A stretch of 64,000 nt of DNA. Source: Streptomyces broussonetiae. GTDB taxonomy: Bacteria; Actinomycetota; Actinomycetes; Streptomycetales; Streptomycetaceae. The DNA is taken from positions 9,176,001-9,240,000 of the forward strand of contig NZ_CP047020.1 in the NCBI RefSeq assembly GCF_009796285.1, written 5' to 3'. Position numbers and translations under genes: made by a program. Below, in pieces: positions 8,415 to 16,940 of this stretch. The notes under the pieces were generated by a model, which searched no databases, was not told the DNA's origin, and saw nothing but the letters and a program-made list of their open reading frames with translations. Positions within the stretch are counted from its first letter, which is position 1. The number at the start of each line of letters is the position of its first letter.

Positions 8415-9450
8415 GCGCTGACACCACCGCTGCGTTCGTCCCGCGACGCCGGTGCCCGAACTCGCGGGTGTCCCGGGGCACGAGGTGGCGCACCTGCTGC
8501 GCGACCACCACGGCCGGGCGGCCGGGCTCCCCGCCGCCGTCCAGCGCGCCCGGCACCGCGTCAACGTCGCGCAGGACTGCGAGATCAACGACGACCTGCC
8601 TGCCGACGGCCTGCGCATGCCCGACGGGTGTATGCAACCCCGCCTCTTCGGCCTCCCCGCTGGCCGGTTGTTCGAGATGTCCCTCGACCGGCTGCCGCCG
8701 GATGCGCGGGCGCCGGACTGCGGACCGGGTGCCCACGGCCGGGTCGGGCCCTGGGAACTGCCCGACTGCGCCGGCCCCGCACGGCTCGGTGAGGTCGAGG
8801 CGCAGGCCCTGCGCCGGCGGACCGCCGAGGCGATGGACGCCCATCGGTGCACCCGTGGCTCTCTGCCCACGGGCCGGTGGCGCTGGGCCGCGGAGATCCT
8901 GCAACCCACCGTGGACTGGCGGCGGGCGCCGTCCGGCGCGGTCCGGGAAGCCGCCGGACGGGTCGGCGGAGCCGTCGACCACACCCATCGCCGTCCCCCG
9001 CGCCGCACCTCGGCGCCGGGCGGCGCCGTCCCGCCGGGCCCGCGCCGTCCGCTGCCGAGGGCGGCCGTCGTCATCGACGCCGTCGGGTTCGATGGGTGAC
9101 GCAGAACTGGCGGCCGCCCTCGCCGAGGTGGCGGGGGTGCTGCGCGAGGTGGGGGTACGGGGCAGTCGGGTGACCGTGCGCGACGGCGACACGGACGTGC
9201 GGCCGTGTCCCGGGTGGCGGCCACCGGGCAGCTCGCCCTGGGCGGCAGTGGCGGCCCGGACATGCGTGCCGGTACCCAAGCGGCGCTCGCGACGCCGGAC
9301 CGCCCGGGCACCGTCGTCGTACGCACCGACGGACTCACCCCCTGGCCCGACGAGAACCCATCCTGCCGTATCATCGCGGCTCTGATCGGCACCGCCGCAC
9401 CACGGCCCCGGAGCTGGGTGGAGGCGGTGCGCATGCCCACCTGCACCGTG
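8415..9450 (+). pseudogene. Decayed VWA/DUF2201-type putative metallopeptidase gene
   Basis: The family usually has about 400 residues: a zinc-protease-like domain, then a VWA domain. Here the N-terminus is missing and recognisable sequence starts near 8430 with ATPVPELAG and GHEVAHLLRDHHGRA, which contains an HExxH-like motif. It continues through NVAQDCEINDDLP and LEVEAQALRRR-type helices. The frame stops at 9097-9099 inside what should be the MIDAS motif (AVVIDAVGFDG then SMGDAELAAAL in another frame). A second shift near 9200 returns to the first frame (GQLALGGSGGPDMR, IIAALIGTAAPRP). At least two frameshifts plus a 5' loss make it non-functional. Relatives normally sit beside a MoxR-type AAA ATPase, which is absent here. 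Confidence 0.8.
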
Positions 9451-9711
9451 ATATCCCGGTATCCGGAAAGTGAGGGGGGACAGCGACGAGGGTGTTGGTT
9501 CGTCGCCTACCGTGACGACGTGGCGGCGGCGGCCGTTGTGCCCGGCAGCGGTGAGGGCTACGAGTTCGCGGCAAGATCGTCACGGTCCTCCTCGCTGCGA
9601 GCCGACGTGCCGACGAGCCAGAGAGCGATCTTGACGACCAGCAACAGTGAGTGGGTCCGGTGTTCCGCCTACGGGAACCGGACGACCCTTTCGTCGGTAC
9701 TGACCGCCGGG

Positions 9712-10992
9712 GTGCGGCCTCGGCCACGCGCGGCCGTGTGGCTCTCCGCCGTCGGCATCGCCCTGTTCGGGCTGGTCGGCGCGAGCGCGCCCAACCACAA
9801 CACCCTCAGGGCGCCGATCCCGTGGCTTCGGCTGCCGGTCATGTCGGGCACCGTCTCCGAGGTGGTCACCTCTGCGGCCATAGTGCTGTCGTGTCTCGGT
9901 GCACTGGGCATGATCAGCGCCCATGCGCGGGGCTGGCGCCCCAACCCGCGGCTTCTGTTCGCAACGGGTGCGCTCGCCGTGCTCCTCGTCGCCGACCTCA
10001 CCCCGGTCGGCTCCTCCGACACGGCCAGTTACGCCGCGTACGGCAGGATCGCCGCACTCGGCGGCGATCCGTACGTGACGATCCCGGCCCAACTGGGCGG
10101 CGCCTACGCCCATCTGGTGAGCGATGCCTGGCAGCGCACCCCGTCCGTCTACGGGCCGGTCGCGACCTGGTGGCAGGCGGCTGCCGCGTTGCTCGGAGAC
10201 GATCGGCCGTGGCTGACGATCTGGGCGCTGATGCTGGCGAACGGGGCGGTGTTCCTGGGCACCGGCTGGTTGCTGCTGCGCACCGCCGACGACCCGGTCC
10301 GGGCCGGCCTGCTGTGGACGGCCAACCCGCTGCTGATCGGCGTACTGGTCGCGGGCGGGCATCTGGACACCCTTGTCGCCTGCCTGGCCGTCTGCGCGAT
10401 TCAGGTCGCTCGCCGGGCCACCCGGTGGCACCACGACCTGCTCGTCGGAGTGCTGGTCGGCCTGGCCTGCGGCGTCAAGATCAGCGCTGCGCTGCTCGGT
10501 GCGGGACTGGCCTGGCCGCTGGTGCGCGCGGGCGCCTGGTGGCGGACGGCGAGGCTGACCTGCTCGGCGGTGCTGACCCTGGCCGTCCTGTACTGCGCTT
10601 ATGGGCTGCACGCCCTCGCCCCGCTGTCCGCCGCCTCTCACCTGGTCTCCACCCCGTCGCTGTGGGCGGCCTTCGACGACGTCGGCGTCGCACTGCTCGG
10701 ACATCGAGGGACGGAGACCGCCATCGGCCTCCTGTGGCCGGTGCTCATGCTCACGCTGGCCTGGACGCTGTACAGGCGTGTCCCGGCGGACGTGCCCGCT
10801 GCCGTCGCCGTACCCTTCGTCCTCGCCTTCGCCTGGATCCTCGCGGCCCCGTGGTCGATGCCCTGGTACACGGCACTCGCCTTCGCACTGGCGGCCTTGT
10901 TCCGTGAGCGCCGGCTCACCGGCTACCTCGTCGTGACGTTCGCCGTGCTGGCCCTGTTCCACAACAGCGGTGGTCACGGCTGGACGTGGTAG
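9712..10992 (+). CDS. Polytopic polyprenol-phosphate-dependent mannosyltransferase-like protein (MptB/DUF2029 type)
   Basis: About 426 residues with roughly 11-12 membrane segments. GT-C-type features include the periplasmic loop TPVGSSDTASYAAYGRIAALGG, SVYGPVATWW and a VAGGHLDTLVA motif. Family members transfer mannose from polyprenol-phosphomannose to lipoglycans at the membrane. The start is uncertain: the frame is open back into the decayed VWA gene, and GTG 9712 was chosen because homology-like sequence (RPRPRAAVWLSAVGIALFG) begins there; TTG 9631 is an alternative. No clear ribosome site is visible for either. The gene is convergent with the MFS exporter, with 49 bases between stops. 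Confidence 0.75.
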   Translation: MRPRPRAAVWLSAVGIALFGLVGASAPNHNTLRAPIPWLRLPVMSGTVSEVVTSAAIVLSCLGALGMISAHARGWRPNPRLLFATGALAVLLVADLTPVGSSDTASYAAYGRIAALGGDPYVTIPAQLGGAYAHLVSDAWQRTPSVYGPVATWWQAAAALLGDDRPWLTIWALMLANGAVFLGTGWLLLRTADDPVRAGLLWTANPLLIGVLVAGGHLDTLVACLAVCAIQVARRATRWHHDLLVGVLVGLACGVKISAALLGAGLAWPLVRAGAWWRTARLTCSAVLTLAVLYCAYGLHALAPLSAASHLVSTPSLWAAFDDVGVALLGHRGTETAIGLLWPVLMLTLAWTLYRRVPADVPAAVAVPFVLAFAWILAAPWSMPWYTALAFALAALFRERRLTGYLVVTFAVLALFHNSGGHGWTW

Positions 10993-11041
10993 GGGAGGGA
11001 CGCCGCCTTCGCGCACAGCGAGATACGGCAGTCGGCCGTTG

Positions 11042-12502
11042 TCACGGTGAACCGACCGGTGCGCGGCGCCGGTCTGCCGCGGAGAGCGACGAGGCCACGG
11101 CCGCTACGAGCGCCGCGCAGAGCAGGACGGCGACGGAGTGGACCCAGCCGTGGCGTACGCCGCCCCGGGACAAGTGGAGCGCGAGCGTTATGAGGGCGAC
11201 GCCGAGGGCGGTGCCCAGGCCGCGGGCCATGTTCACCAGGCCGCCGCCGGTGCCCGAGCAGTTCGCCGGAATCGCGCCCATGACCAGCGTGTTGTTGGCC
11301 GGGGTGAACAGCCCCAGCCCGAGTCCGAGGACAGCCAGTTGCACCGCCAGCCAGGACGGTGTGACGGGAAGTAGCGGCATCGCTGCGAGTGCGCCCGTGC
11401 AGACGGCCACCCCCAGCAGGCAACGTGCCCGGTCGCTCACGGCGCGGGGCAGGACGCGGTCCGCGCCGGCGGCCGCCAGCGCGAACCCGGCCGGCAGTGC
11501 CGTCAGCACCGCACCGGCCAGCAACTCCGAACCACCGGCCCGCACCACGATCTGTGGCACCAGCACCAGCGGGCCGAACAGCACCAGATACCCGCACAGC
11601 GCCGCCGCCAGCCCCGACGAGACCGCCCGCACGCGCAACAGTGCCAGGTCGAGCAGGGGAACGGGGGTACGGCGCTGGCGGCGGACGAAGGCCCAGCCCG
11701 CCGTCCCGGCTAGGGCGAAGAGGGCGGTGACCGCCCAGGGCGGCACCGGGAGCCCGGAGGCCGCCGAGACGCCCAGCAGCAGGCTCGTGGTCGCCACGGC
11801 CAGCAGCACCAGACCGGGCCAGTCGAAGGAGGCCACCCGGTTCCGGCTGCGGGTGCGGGGGAGCAGATAGTGTCCGGCGACCAGCGCGACGACCCCCACC
11901 GGGACATTGATGCCGAACACCCAGCGCCAGCCGAGGGCCGACACCAGTGCCCCGCCCACGGTCGGCCCCAGTGCCAGCCCCAGGGCCTGCGCCGCGGCCT
12001 GCACCCCCAGCGCTGTCCTCATCCGTTCCCGGGGAGCGCTCGTCGTCACCAGGGCGACGCTGTTGGCCTGCATCATCGCCGCGCCCACCGCCTGCACCAC
12101 CCGGAAGACCACGAGTGCGACCAGGGACGGGGCCAGGCCGCAGGCCGCGGACGCGCCGGTGAAGACGACGAATCCGTAGAGGTAGAACAGCTTGCGGCCG
12201 TACGCGTCGGACAGGCGCCCCACCGGTATCAGCAGGGCGACGAGCGTGAGCAGATACGCCAGCGACACCCACTCGACGGCCGCCAGCGACGTTGCGAACT
12301 CGCTGCGCAGGCTGCCGTAGGTGAGCGTCACGATGCTGGCGTCGAGCTGACCCATGAACGCGCCGAAACACACGGTCGCCACTGCCAGCCACCATGCTCC
12401 GGGTCGGCTGCGTATCGCGTGCGGCCGGGGGCGCTCCCGCACGAGGAGCGTCGGCCAGGGCCGGGTGCGTATAGGGCCCGCGTCCGTCTCGCCACCATCC
12501 AC
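11042..12502 (-). CDS. MFS multidrug exporter, DHA2/EmrB-QacA type
   Basis: 486 residues with 14 predicted membrane segments. Motif A-like sequence GRLSDAYGRKLFYLYG follows the second helix, and motif C-like GLALGPTVGGAL lies in helix 5; both are hallmarks of drug/proton antiporters. The N-terminal 35 residues are hydrophilic and Arg-rich. A strong inverted repeat (12549-12583) lies 47 bases upstream of the start, over a possible TAATAT -10 element (12545-12550, minus strand), so expression is probably repressible. The same-strand MarR gene upstream may be co-regulated. Substrate unknown. Confidence 0.87.
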   Translation of the reverse strand: MDGGETDAGPIRTRPWPTLLVRERPRPHAIRSRPGAWWLAVATVCFGAFMGQLDASIVTLTYGSLRSEFATSLAAVEWVSLAYLLTLVALLIPVGRLSDAYGRKLFYLYGFVVFTGASAACGLAPSLVALVVFRVVQAVGAAMMQANSVALVTTSAPRERMRTALGVQAAAQALGLALGPTVGGALVSALGWRWVFGINVPVGVVALVAGHYLLPRTRSRNRVASFDWPGLVLLAVATTSLLLGVSAASGLPVPPWAVTALFALAGTAGWAFVRRQRRTPVPLLDLALLRVRAVSSGLAAALCGYLVLFGPLVLVPQIVVRAGGSELLAGAVLTALPAGFALAAAGADRVLPRAVSDRARCLLGVAVCTGALAAMPLLPVTPSWLAVQLAVLGLGLGLFTPANNTLVMGAIPANCSGTGGGLVNMARGLGTALGVALITLALHLSRGGVRHGWVHSVAVLLCAALVAAVASSLSAADRRRAPVGSP

Positions 12503-12548
12503 GACGTCATCGTCCTTAGGTTCCAGAGGGGCCCTTGCCCCTCGATAT

Positions 12549-12583
12549 TACATCGGCTACCAATCTATTTTGTAGCCGATGTA
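12549..12583. promoter_or_regulatory. Large operator-like inverted repeat upstream of the MFS exporter
   Basis: Perfect 12-base arms TACATCGGCTAC (12549-12560) and GTAGCCGATGTA (12572-12583) are separated by 11 AT-rich bases. The left arm touches a TAATAT hexamer reading toward the exporter. The size suits a TetR- or MarR-type dimer pair. No TetR gene is adjacent; the MarR protein encoded at 12757-13272 is the nearest candidate. Confidence 0.6.
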
Positions 12584-12756
12584 TGGCGGCCCGGGGAACA
12601 GGGAACACCCCTGGAAGGAGACGATCGGGGGCGCGCGGCGTCGGCGGTCGTGGCACACGCAAGGGGGCGCGGATGACCGGCGGTCCTGCGGTGCATGCCC
12701 GCGGTGGGGGCGGTTGAGAGCCGGTTCGGCCGGCGGGCGTCATACGCCCGGCGAGG

Positions 12757-13272
12757 TCAGCGCGGTGTGGCGCCTTCGTCGGGTTCGTCAGGCTCGCCCA
12801 GGTTCTCGGCCAGTTGGAAGAGGGCGGGCAGCGCGTCCTTGATGGCCGCGCGGGCGCCGTCGTCGAGCGAGGCGAGTGCTGCGTCGATGCGGCGTTCGTG
12901 GGCGGCGGTCCAGGCGGCGAGCTTCTCGCGGCCGGCGTCGGTGAGGGCGACCACGGAGGCCCGGCGGTCGGCGGTGTCGACGTCGCGCGTGACCAGTCCG
13001 GCGGTGATCATCTGGCCGATCAGCCCACTGACCGTGCTCTGGGCGAGGCGCCGACGGGCAGCGAGGTCGCTGATCCGGGCAGGGGAGTGTTCGCCGAGCA
13101 CCTGGAGCAGTTCGACCTGGGCCATGGGAAGGGTCTCCCACGCGTAGTCCGTGCGGATCGAGGAGCGCAGCGCGCGTCGAAGCCGGGTGACGGCCTCGGT
13201 GAGCAGGCGGGCGTCCTGCTCCGCCCCCAGGGGGCGGGGCAGGGAGACCTCGGTGCGGGACTGCGCAGACAT
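12757..13272 (-). CDS. MarR-family transcriptional regulator
   Basis: 171 residues with winged-helix features: MAQVELLQVLGEHSPARISDL, then the recognition helix RLAQSTVSGLIGQM, and a wing with DTADRRASVVALTDAG. ATG 13272 is chosen because the MarR fold begins there; a long upstream frame has no matching content. It lies 254 bases upstream of the exporter on the same strand and divergent from lgt. A 6-3-6 palindrome (13357-13371) lies upstream of its start, and the larger inverted repeat lies between it and the exporter. It likely represses the exporter; this is inferred. Confidence 0.87.
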   Translation of the reverse strand: MSAQSRTEVSLPRPLGAEQDARLLTEAVTRLRRALRSSIRTDYAWETLPMAQVELLQVLGEHSPARISDLAARRRLAQSTVSGLIGQMITAGLVTRDVDTADRRASVVALTDAGREKLAAWTAAHERRIDAALASLDDGARAAIKDALPALFQLAENLGEPDEPDEGATPR

Positions 13273-13356
13273 GAGCCAAGGGTAGCCGCGGCGCGGACGG
13301 CGACAGCCGGGTCGTCCACGGCTCGGACCGCCTGCCGACCCGACCCGTCCGTGCTT

Positions 13357-13371
13357 ACCGAAAACTTCGGT
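13357..13371. promoter_or_regulatory. Short palindrome between divergent MarR and lgt genes
   Basis: ACCGAA-AAC-TTCGGT is a perfect 6-base inverted repeat with three central bases. It is 85 bases from the MarR start and about 75 from the lgt start. A MarR operator is plausible but not demonstrable from sequence alone. Confidence 0.35.
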
Positions 13372-13446
13372 GTCCGATGTATCGTCGGGTCGACCCCTGT
13401 CCGGCCCGCGAGCCGGGTTCCGTACGTGCGAGAAACGGTCGAGCCC

Positions 13447-14337
13447 TTGAACCTGGCGTACCTCCCCAGCCCCTCCCAGGGGGTCTGGCACCTTGGACCG
13501 TTGCCGATCCGCGCGTACGCACTGTGCATCCTGACAGGCATTTTCACCGCCGTCTGGCTGACCGGCCGCCGCTGGGAGGCCAGGGGCGGCCGCCGCGAGG
13601 ACATCGCAGACATCGCCATCTGGGCCGTGCCGTTCGGCCTTCTCGGCGGCCGTCTGTACCACGTGGTCACCGACCCCGAGCTGTACTTCGCCGCGGGCAA
13701 GCAGCCCCTTCACGCCCTCTACATCTGGGACGGCGGCCTGGGCATCCCGGGTGCGGTGGCACTCGGCGCGGTCGGCGCCTGGCTGGGCTGCCGCCGCCGC
13801 GGCATCGGGCTGGCCGACTTCGCCGACGCGGTCGCGCCGGGGCTGGTGCTGGCGCAGGCGATCGGCCGCTGGGGCAACTACTTCAACCAGGAGCTGTACG
13901 GCCGCCCCACCCATCTGCCGTGGGCGCTGTACATCGACCCGGCGCACCGGCCCGTGGACAGCCCGGACATCGCGCTGTACCACCCGACGTTCCTGTACGA
14001 GTCGCTGTGGGACGTCGGTGTCATGGCGCTGCTGTTGTGGCTGGACAGCCGGCACCACCAACGGCTGCGCCGGGGACGGCTGTTCGCCTGCTACGTGCTC
14101 GCCTACACCACCGGCCGGGCCTGGATCGAAGCCCTGCGCATCGACCACGCCAACCACTTCCTCGGCCTGCGCCTGAACGACTACGTCTCCCTCCTGCTGT
14201 TCACGGGCGCCCTCGTGTACCTGATCGTCAGCCGCCGTCCACGTCCGGGCGACGACGCGTCCGGCCCGCAGACCGAGGGCGGGCAGGAGTCCCCGAAGCC
14301 GGTCGCGGCCCGCGCCCGTGACCCGAAGCAGGTGTGA
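13447..14337 (+). CDS. lgt: Prolipoprotein diacylglyceryl transferase
   Basis: Lgt transfers diacylglycerol from phosphatidylglycerol to the lipobox cysteine of prelipoproteins in the membrane. The 296-residue product has seven hydrophobic segments and the Lgt signature GRWGNYFNQELYG with its essential Arg and Asn. It also has the early HLGPLPIRAYALCI segment and the late TTGRAWIEALRID motif. TTG 13447 (L-N-L-A-Y-L-P-S-P-S) fits the family N-terminus; GTG 13426 is an alternative seven codons upstream. The tail is a short charged extension. It stands alone here rather than with trp or other housekeeping genes. Streptomyces often carry two lgt copies, and this may be the accessory one. Confidence 0.92.
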   Translation: MNLAYLPSPSQGVWHLGPLPIRAYALCILTGIFTAVWLTGRRWEARGGRREDIADIAIWAVPFGLLGGRLYHVVTDPELYFAAGKQPLHALYIWDGGLGIPGAVALGAVGAWLGCRRRGIGLADFADAVAPGLVLAQAIGRWGNYFNQELYGRPTHLPWALYIDPAHRPVDSPDIALYHPTFLYESLWDVGVMALLLWLDSRHHQRLRRGRLFACYVLAYTTGRAWIEALRIDHANHFLGLRLNDYVSLLLFTGALVYLIVSRRPRPGDDASGPQTEGGQESPKPVAARARDPKQV

Positions 14338-14421
14338 CAGCTGCTCCTGCCACCGCCCTGGCCGGTCGGGCGGACGTCCTGCCGAATGGCCGGTCATGGG
14401 CAGGGTGTTGCACATCCAAGC

Positions 14422-14442
14422 GTCACTGGCCAGGATGGTTAC
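14422..14442. promoter_or_regulatory. 21-bp inverted-repeat element directly upstream of the CGNR gene
   Basis: GTCACT-N9-GGTTAC occupies the bases immediately before the GTG start at 14443 and includes the Shine-Dalgarno-like AGGATGG. It matches three well-conserved elements at 16781-16875 in arm sequence, arm length and the exact nine-base spacing. A bound protein here would block translation initiation or transcription of the CGNR gene, consistent with autoregulation. Confidence 0.6.
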
Positions 14443-14991
14443 GTGAACCATGCATTTCCCTGCGGAACGCTTCCTCTGGACTTTGTAGGAACGCTGCGCG
14501 CGCGACGCAATGCCGAGCCGATCGAGAAGCTGGCCTCCCCCGAGCTGCTCGACGACTGGTTCCTGGAGTCCGGCATGCTCGATCTGGCGCCCGGGGCGAG
14601 CGAGGCCGACCTCGCCATCGCCCTGGATCTGCGTGAGGCGATCCACTGCCTGGTCGTGGCCCGGATCGAGCGTCGGCCGCTGTCCGCCGAGGCGGTCGCC
14701 GAGGTCAACCTGCATGCGGCGGGGCTCCCCGTGACCGTGCGGCTCGGTCCCGGCGGTGCGACGCGCACCGGCACGGCCGTCCAGGGACTCGCCGCCCTCG
14801 CCCGCGAGGCGGTCGAGATCATCGGCGGAGACGAGGCGGCGCTGTTGCGCGAGTGCGCCCGTCCCGAGTGCACGCAGGTCTACCTCGATCGCTCCCGAGG
14901 TCACCGACGCGAGTGGTGCGCCATGCGAACGTGCGGCAACAGGGTCAAGGCCGCCGCCTACCGGGCACGCCGGCACAGCGCCCAGAGCTGA
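14443..14991 (+). CDS. ABATE/CGNR zinc-finger transcriptional regulator
   Basis: 182 residues. The N-terminal half is an ABATE domain (LPLDFVGTLRARR, LASPELLDDW). The C-terminal 40 residues form a CGNR zinc finger: CARPECTQVYLDRSR, then the WCAMRTCGNR core and a basic tail KAAAYRARR. This family is predicted to be ligand-responsive DNA-binding regulators. GTG 14443 is chosen over the in-frame upstream ATG (14386) because AGGATGG lies six bases before it. A 21-bp repeat abuts the start codon and recurs near 16.8 kb, which suggests this protein regulates itself and the hydrolase at 16700. It is followed 17 bases later by the wHTH gene. Confidence 0.85.
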   Translation: MNHAFPCGTLPLDFVGTLRARRNAEPIEKLASPELLDDWFLESGMLDLAPGASEADLAIALDLREAIHCLVVARIERRPLSAEAVAEVNLHAAGLPVTVRLGPGGATRTGTAVQGLAALAREAVEIIGGDEAALLRECARPECTQVYLDRSRGHRREWCAMRTCGNRVKAAAYRARRHSAQS

Positions 14992-15008
14992 CCAGGAAGA
15001 GAACGGTC

Positions 15009-15488
15009 GTGAACAGCCGGTCAGCCGCCTCGCTCCGGGCGCGGTATGTCGAACAAGCCGCGGGGGATCTCGAGGAGAACCGTCACCGGCAACGGGAACT
15101 GGCCGAGCGGCTCAGGATGTTGAAGCAGGAGGAAGCCCTGCTGACGGACATCCTGGCGCTCGCCGAACGGTATGAGGAGACGAACGCTCCTGCCCTGCGC
15201 GAGCGGCCCGAGCGTGAAGCCGTCACCTCCCGGGAGAAGGCCGCCGCGACGGGAAAGCCGGTGCAGCCGTTGCTCCGGGATGTCCTGATCGAGTTGCTCG
15301 GCGCCCACGACGCACCGAGGTCGGCGAAGGACCTGCGGGACGAGCTGATGGCACGGCACCCGGACCGTTCACCCACCCCGCAGGTCGTCCGCAACGCTCT
15401 CGCATCACTCGTCGCGAAGGGGCGGATCCGGCGCCACGAGCGGGCGCGTTCGGTGTCGTACACCGTCGCGGAGCATCCGACACGCTGA
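15009..15488 (+). CDS. Predicted coiled-coil plus winged-helix DNA-binding protein
   Basis: 159 residues. Residues about 8-60 form a charged heptad-like helix (QRELAERLRMLKQEEALLTD). The C-terminal 80 residues resemble a winged helix (LLRDVLIELLGAHDAPRSA, VVRNALASLVAKGRIRRHE, ending in a basic strand). No enzymatic motif was seen. GTG 15009 has AGGAAGAG about eight to ten bases upstream. It follows the CGNR gene by 17 bases on the same strand and is probably co-transcribed. A regulatory role is likely, but the target is unknown. Confidence 0.72.
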   Translation: MNSRSAASLRARYVEQAAGDLEENRHRQRELAERLRMLKQEEALLTDILALAERYEETNAPALRERPEREAVTSREKAAATGKPVQPLLRDVLIELLGAHDAPRSAKDLRDELMARHPDRSPTPQVVRNALASLVAKGRIRRHERARSVSYTVAEHPTR

Positions 15489-15641
15489 CCTCTACGGGCT
15501 GCCGGGCCTCCGCCGGCGGTGTCGACGTCGTACATCGAGTGGACCATGAAGTGCCCGATACCCGTGCGCCGGCGGATGCCTGCCGAGCGTGCCTCCGGCA
15601 CGGCACCCAGGTGTCGGCGGGTGAAGTCGAAGCCGGCTTCG

Positions 15642-16700
15642 TCAGAGGCGGTCCGCGTCGACGACGGCCTGCGCGAACGCCACCGGTGCCTCCTGCGGTA
15701 CGTTGTGGCCGACGCCGGTCAGCGTCCGGTGCTCGTACTTGCCGGTGAACCTGGCGCGGTACGTCGAGCCGTTGCCGGGCAGGGTGAAGGGGTCCTTCTC
15801 GGGGTCGACGGTGATGGTCGGCACCGCGATGGAGGGTGTCATGGCCAGCTTCTCCTCGTAGCGGTCGTAACGGCGTTCGCCGTCGGCCACGCTGAGCCGC
15901 CAGCGGTAGTTGTGGATGACGATCGCGGCGTAGTCGGGGTTCTCGAAGGCGGCCGCGGTGCGCGCGAAGGTGGCGTCGTCGAACTTCCAGGTCGGGGAGA
16001 CGAGTTCCCAGACGAGCCGGGTCAGCTGGAGGCGGTGGTCCTGGTCCTCCATGGCCTTCCTGCCGCGTTCGGTGGCGAAGTAGAACTGGTACCACCAGGT
16101 GTGTTCCGCGGCCGCCGGGAGCGGTTCGAGCTGGGCCTTGCGGTCCGTGATGAGGTAGCCGCTCACCGAGACCAGAGCCTTGACGCGCTCCGGCCACAGG
16201 ACCGCGAGGATGTCGCCGGTCCGTGAGCCCCAGTCGAAGCCGGCGATCACCGCGTTGTGGATCTCGAGGGCGTCCATCAGCGCGATGATGTCCAGGGCGA
16301 TCACCGACTGCTGGCCGTTGCGGAAGGTGCGGGAGGACAGGAACCGCGTCGTGCCGTGACCGCGCAGATAGGGGACGATCACGCGGTAGCCCCGGGCCGC
16401 CAGCAGGGGAGCGACGTCGACGTAGCTGTGGATGTCGTACGGCCAGCCGTGCAGGCAGATGACCACCGGGCCGTGAGCGGGGCCCAGCTCGGCATAGCCG
16501 ACGTTGAGCAGACCGGCCTTGACCTGCTTCAGGGAGGGGAAGGAGGTGTGCCTCCCCGGAGTGCCCGGAGTGCCCGGCGCGGCCGCGGAGGCCGGGGCGG
16601 TCGGGGCGGCGCTCGAAACGTCCTGCAGACCGGCCAACGAGGCGGCGGCTGCTCCCGTGCCCAGCCCCATCGCCTTGCCGAAGGTACGCCTGTTGATCAT
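15642..16700 (-). CDS. Tat-exported alpha/beta-hydrolase (epoxide hydrolase/haloalkane dehalogenase-like)
   Basis: 352 residues with an N-terminal twin-arginine signal (INRRTFGKAMGLG, hydrophobic stretch, AXA-like site near residue 32), so it is likely exported folded. The mature part has the oxyanion HGWP motif and the nucleophile elbow GFDWGSRTG with Asp as nucleophile, as in epoxide hydrolases and dehalogenases. A late GVGHNVPQE carries the catalytic His. The promoter region upstream holds three strong copies and one weak copy of the 21-bp repeat also found before the CGNR gene, so it is a likely target of that regulator. Substrate unknown. Confidence 0.83.
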   Translation of the reverse strand: MINRRTFGKAMGLGTGAAAASLAGLQDVSSAAPTAPASAAAPGTPGTPGRHTSFPSLKQVKAGLLNVGYAELGPAHGPVVICLHGWPYDIHSYVDVAPLLAARGYRVIVPYLRGHGTTRFLSSRTFRNGQQSVIALDIIALMDALEIHNAVIAGFDWGSRTGDILAVLWPERVKALVSVSGYLITDRKAQLEPLPAAAEHTWWYQFYFATERGRKAMEDQDHRLQLTRLVWELVSPTWKFDDATFARTAAAFENPDYAAIVIHNYRWRLSVADGERRYDRYEEKLAMTPSIAVPTITVDPEKDPFTLPGNGSTYRARFTGKYEHRTLTGVGHNVPQEAPVAFAQAVVDADRL

Positions 16701-16760
16701 GTGAAGCCTCCCATGTGTGGGGACAAGTGCCGCACGGTCGCGGCGAGTTCAAGCGCAGGG

Positions 16761-16875
16761 GTGACTCTGACACAGGGTTCGTCACCAGTCAAAAGGGTGA
16801 CGTAGCGAATTCCGTGACCAGTTCAAATGGTGACTGGGGCTTGCGATCGCATGCGTCACCCGTCAGAGTGGTTAC
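16761..16875. promoter_or_regulatory. Array of 21-bp inverted repeats in the divergent hydrolase promoter
   Basis: Three clear elements share a GTSACC-N9-GGTKAC plan: GTCACC-N9-GGTGAC (16781-16801), GTGACC-N9-GGTGAC (16814-16834) and GTCACC-N9-GGTTAC (16855-16875). A weaker one, GTGACT-N9-GGTTCG, sits at 16761-16781. Spacers are also alike (AGTCAAAAG, AGTTCAAAT, CGTCAGAGT). Centre-to-centre distances are 20, 33 and 41 bases. The array lies between the minus-strand hydrolase (start 16700) and the plus-strand 64-residue gene (16941). The single copy at 14422 ties it to the CGNR regulator. Confidence 0.7.
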
Positions 16876-16940
16876 TGGTGTGTGTTCCGTGGGCCGTCGA
16901 TCCTCCGGAGCGACGACCGATGAAGAAGTGGAGTTCGGCC

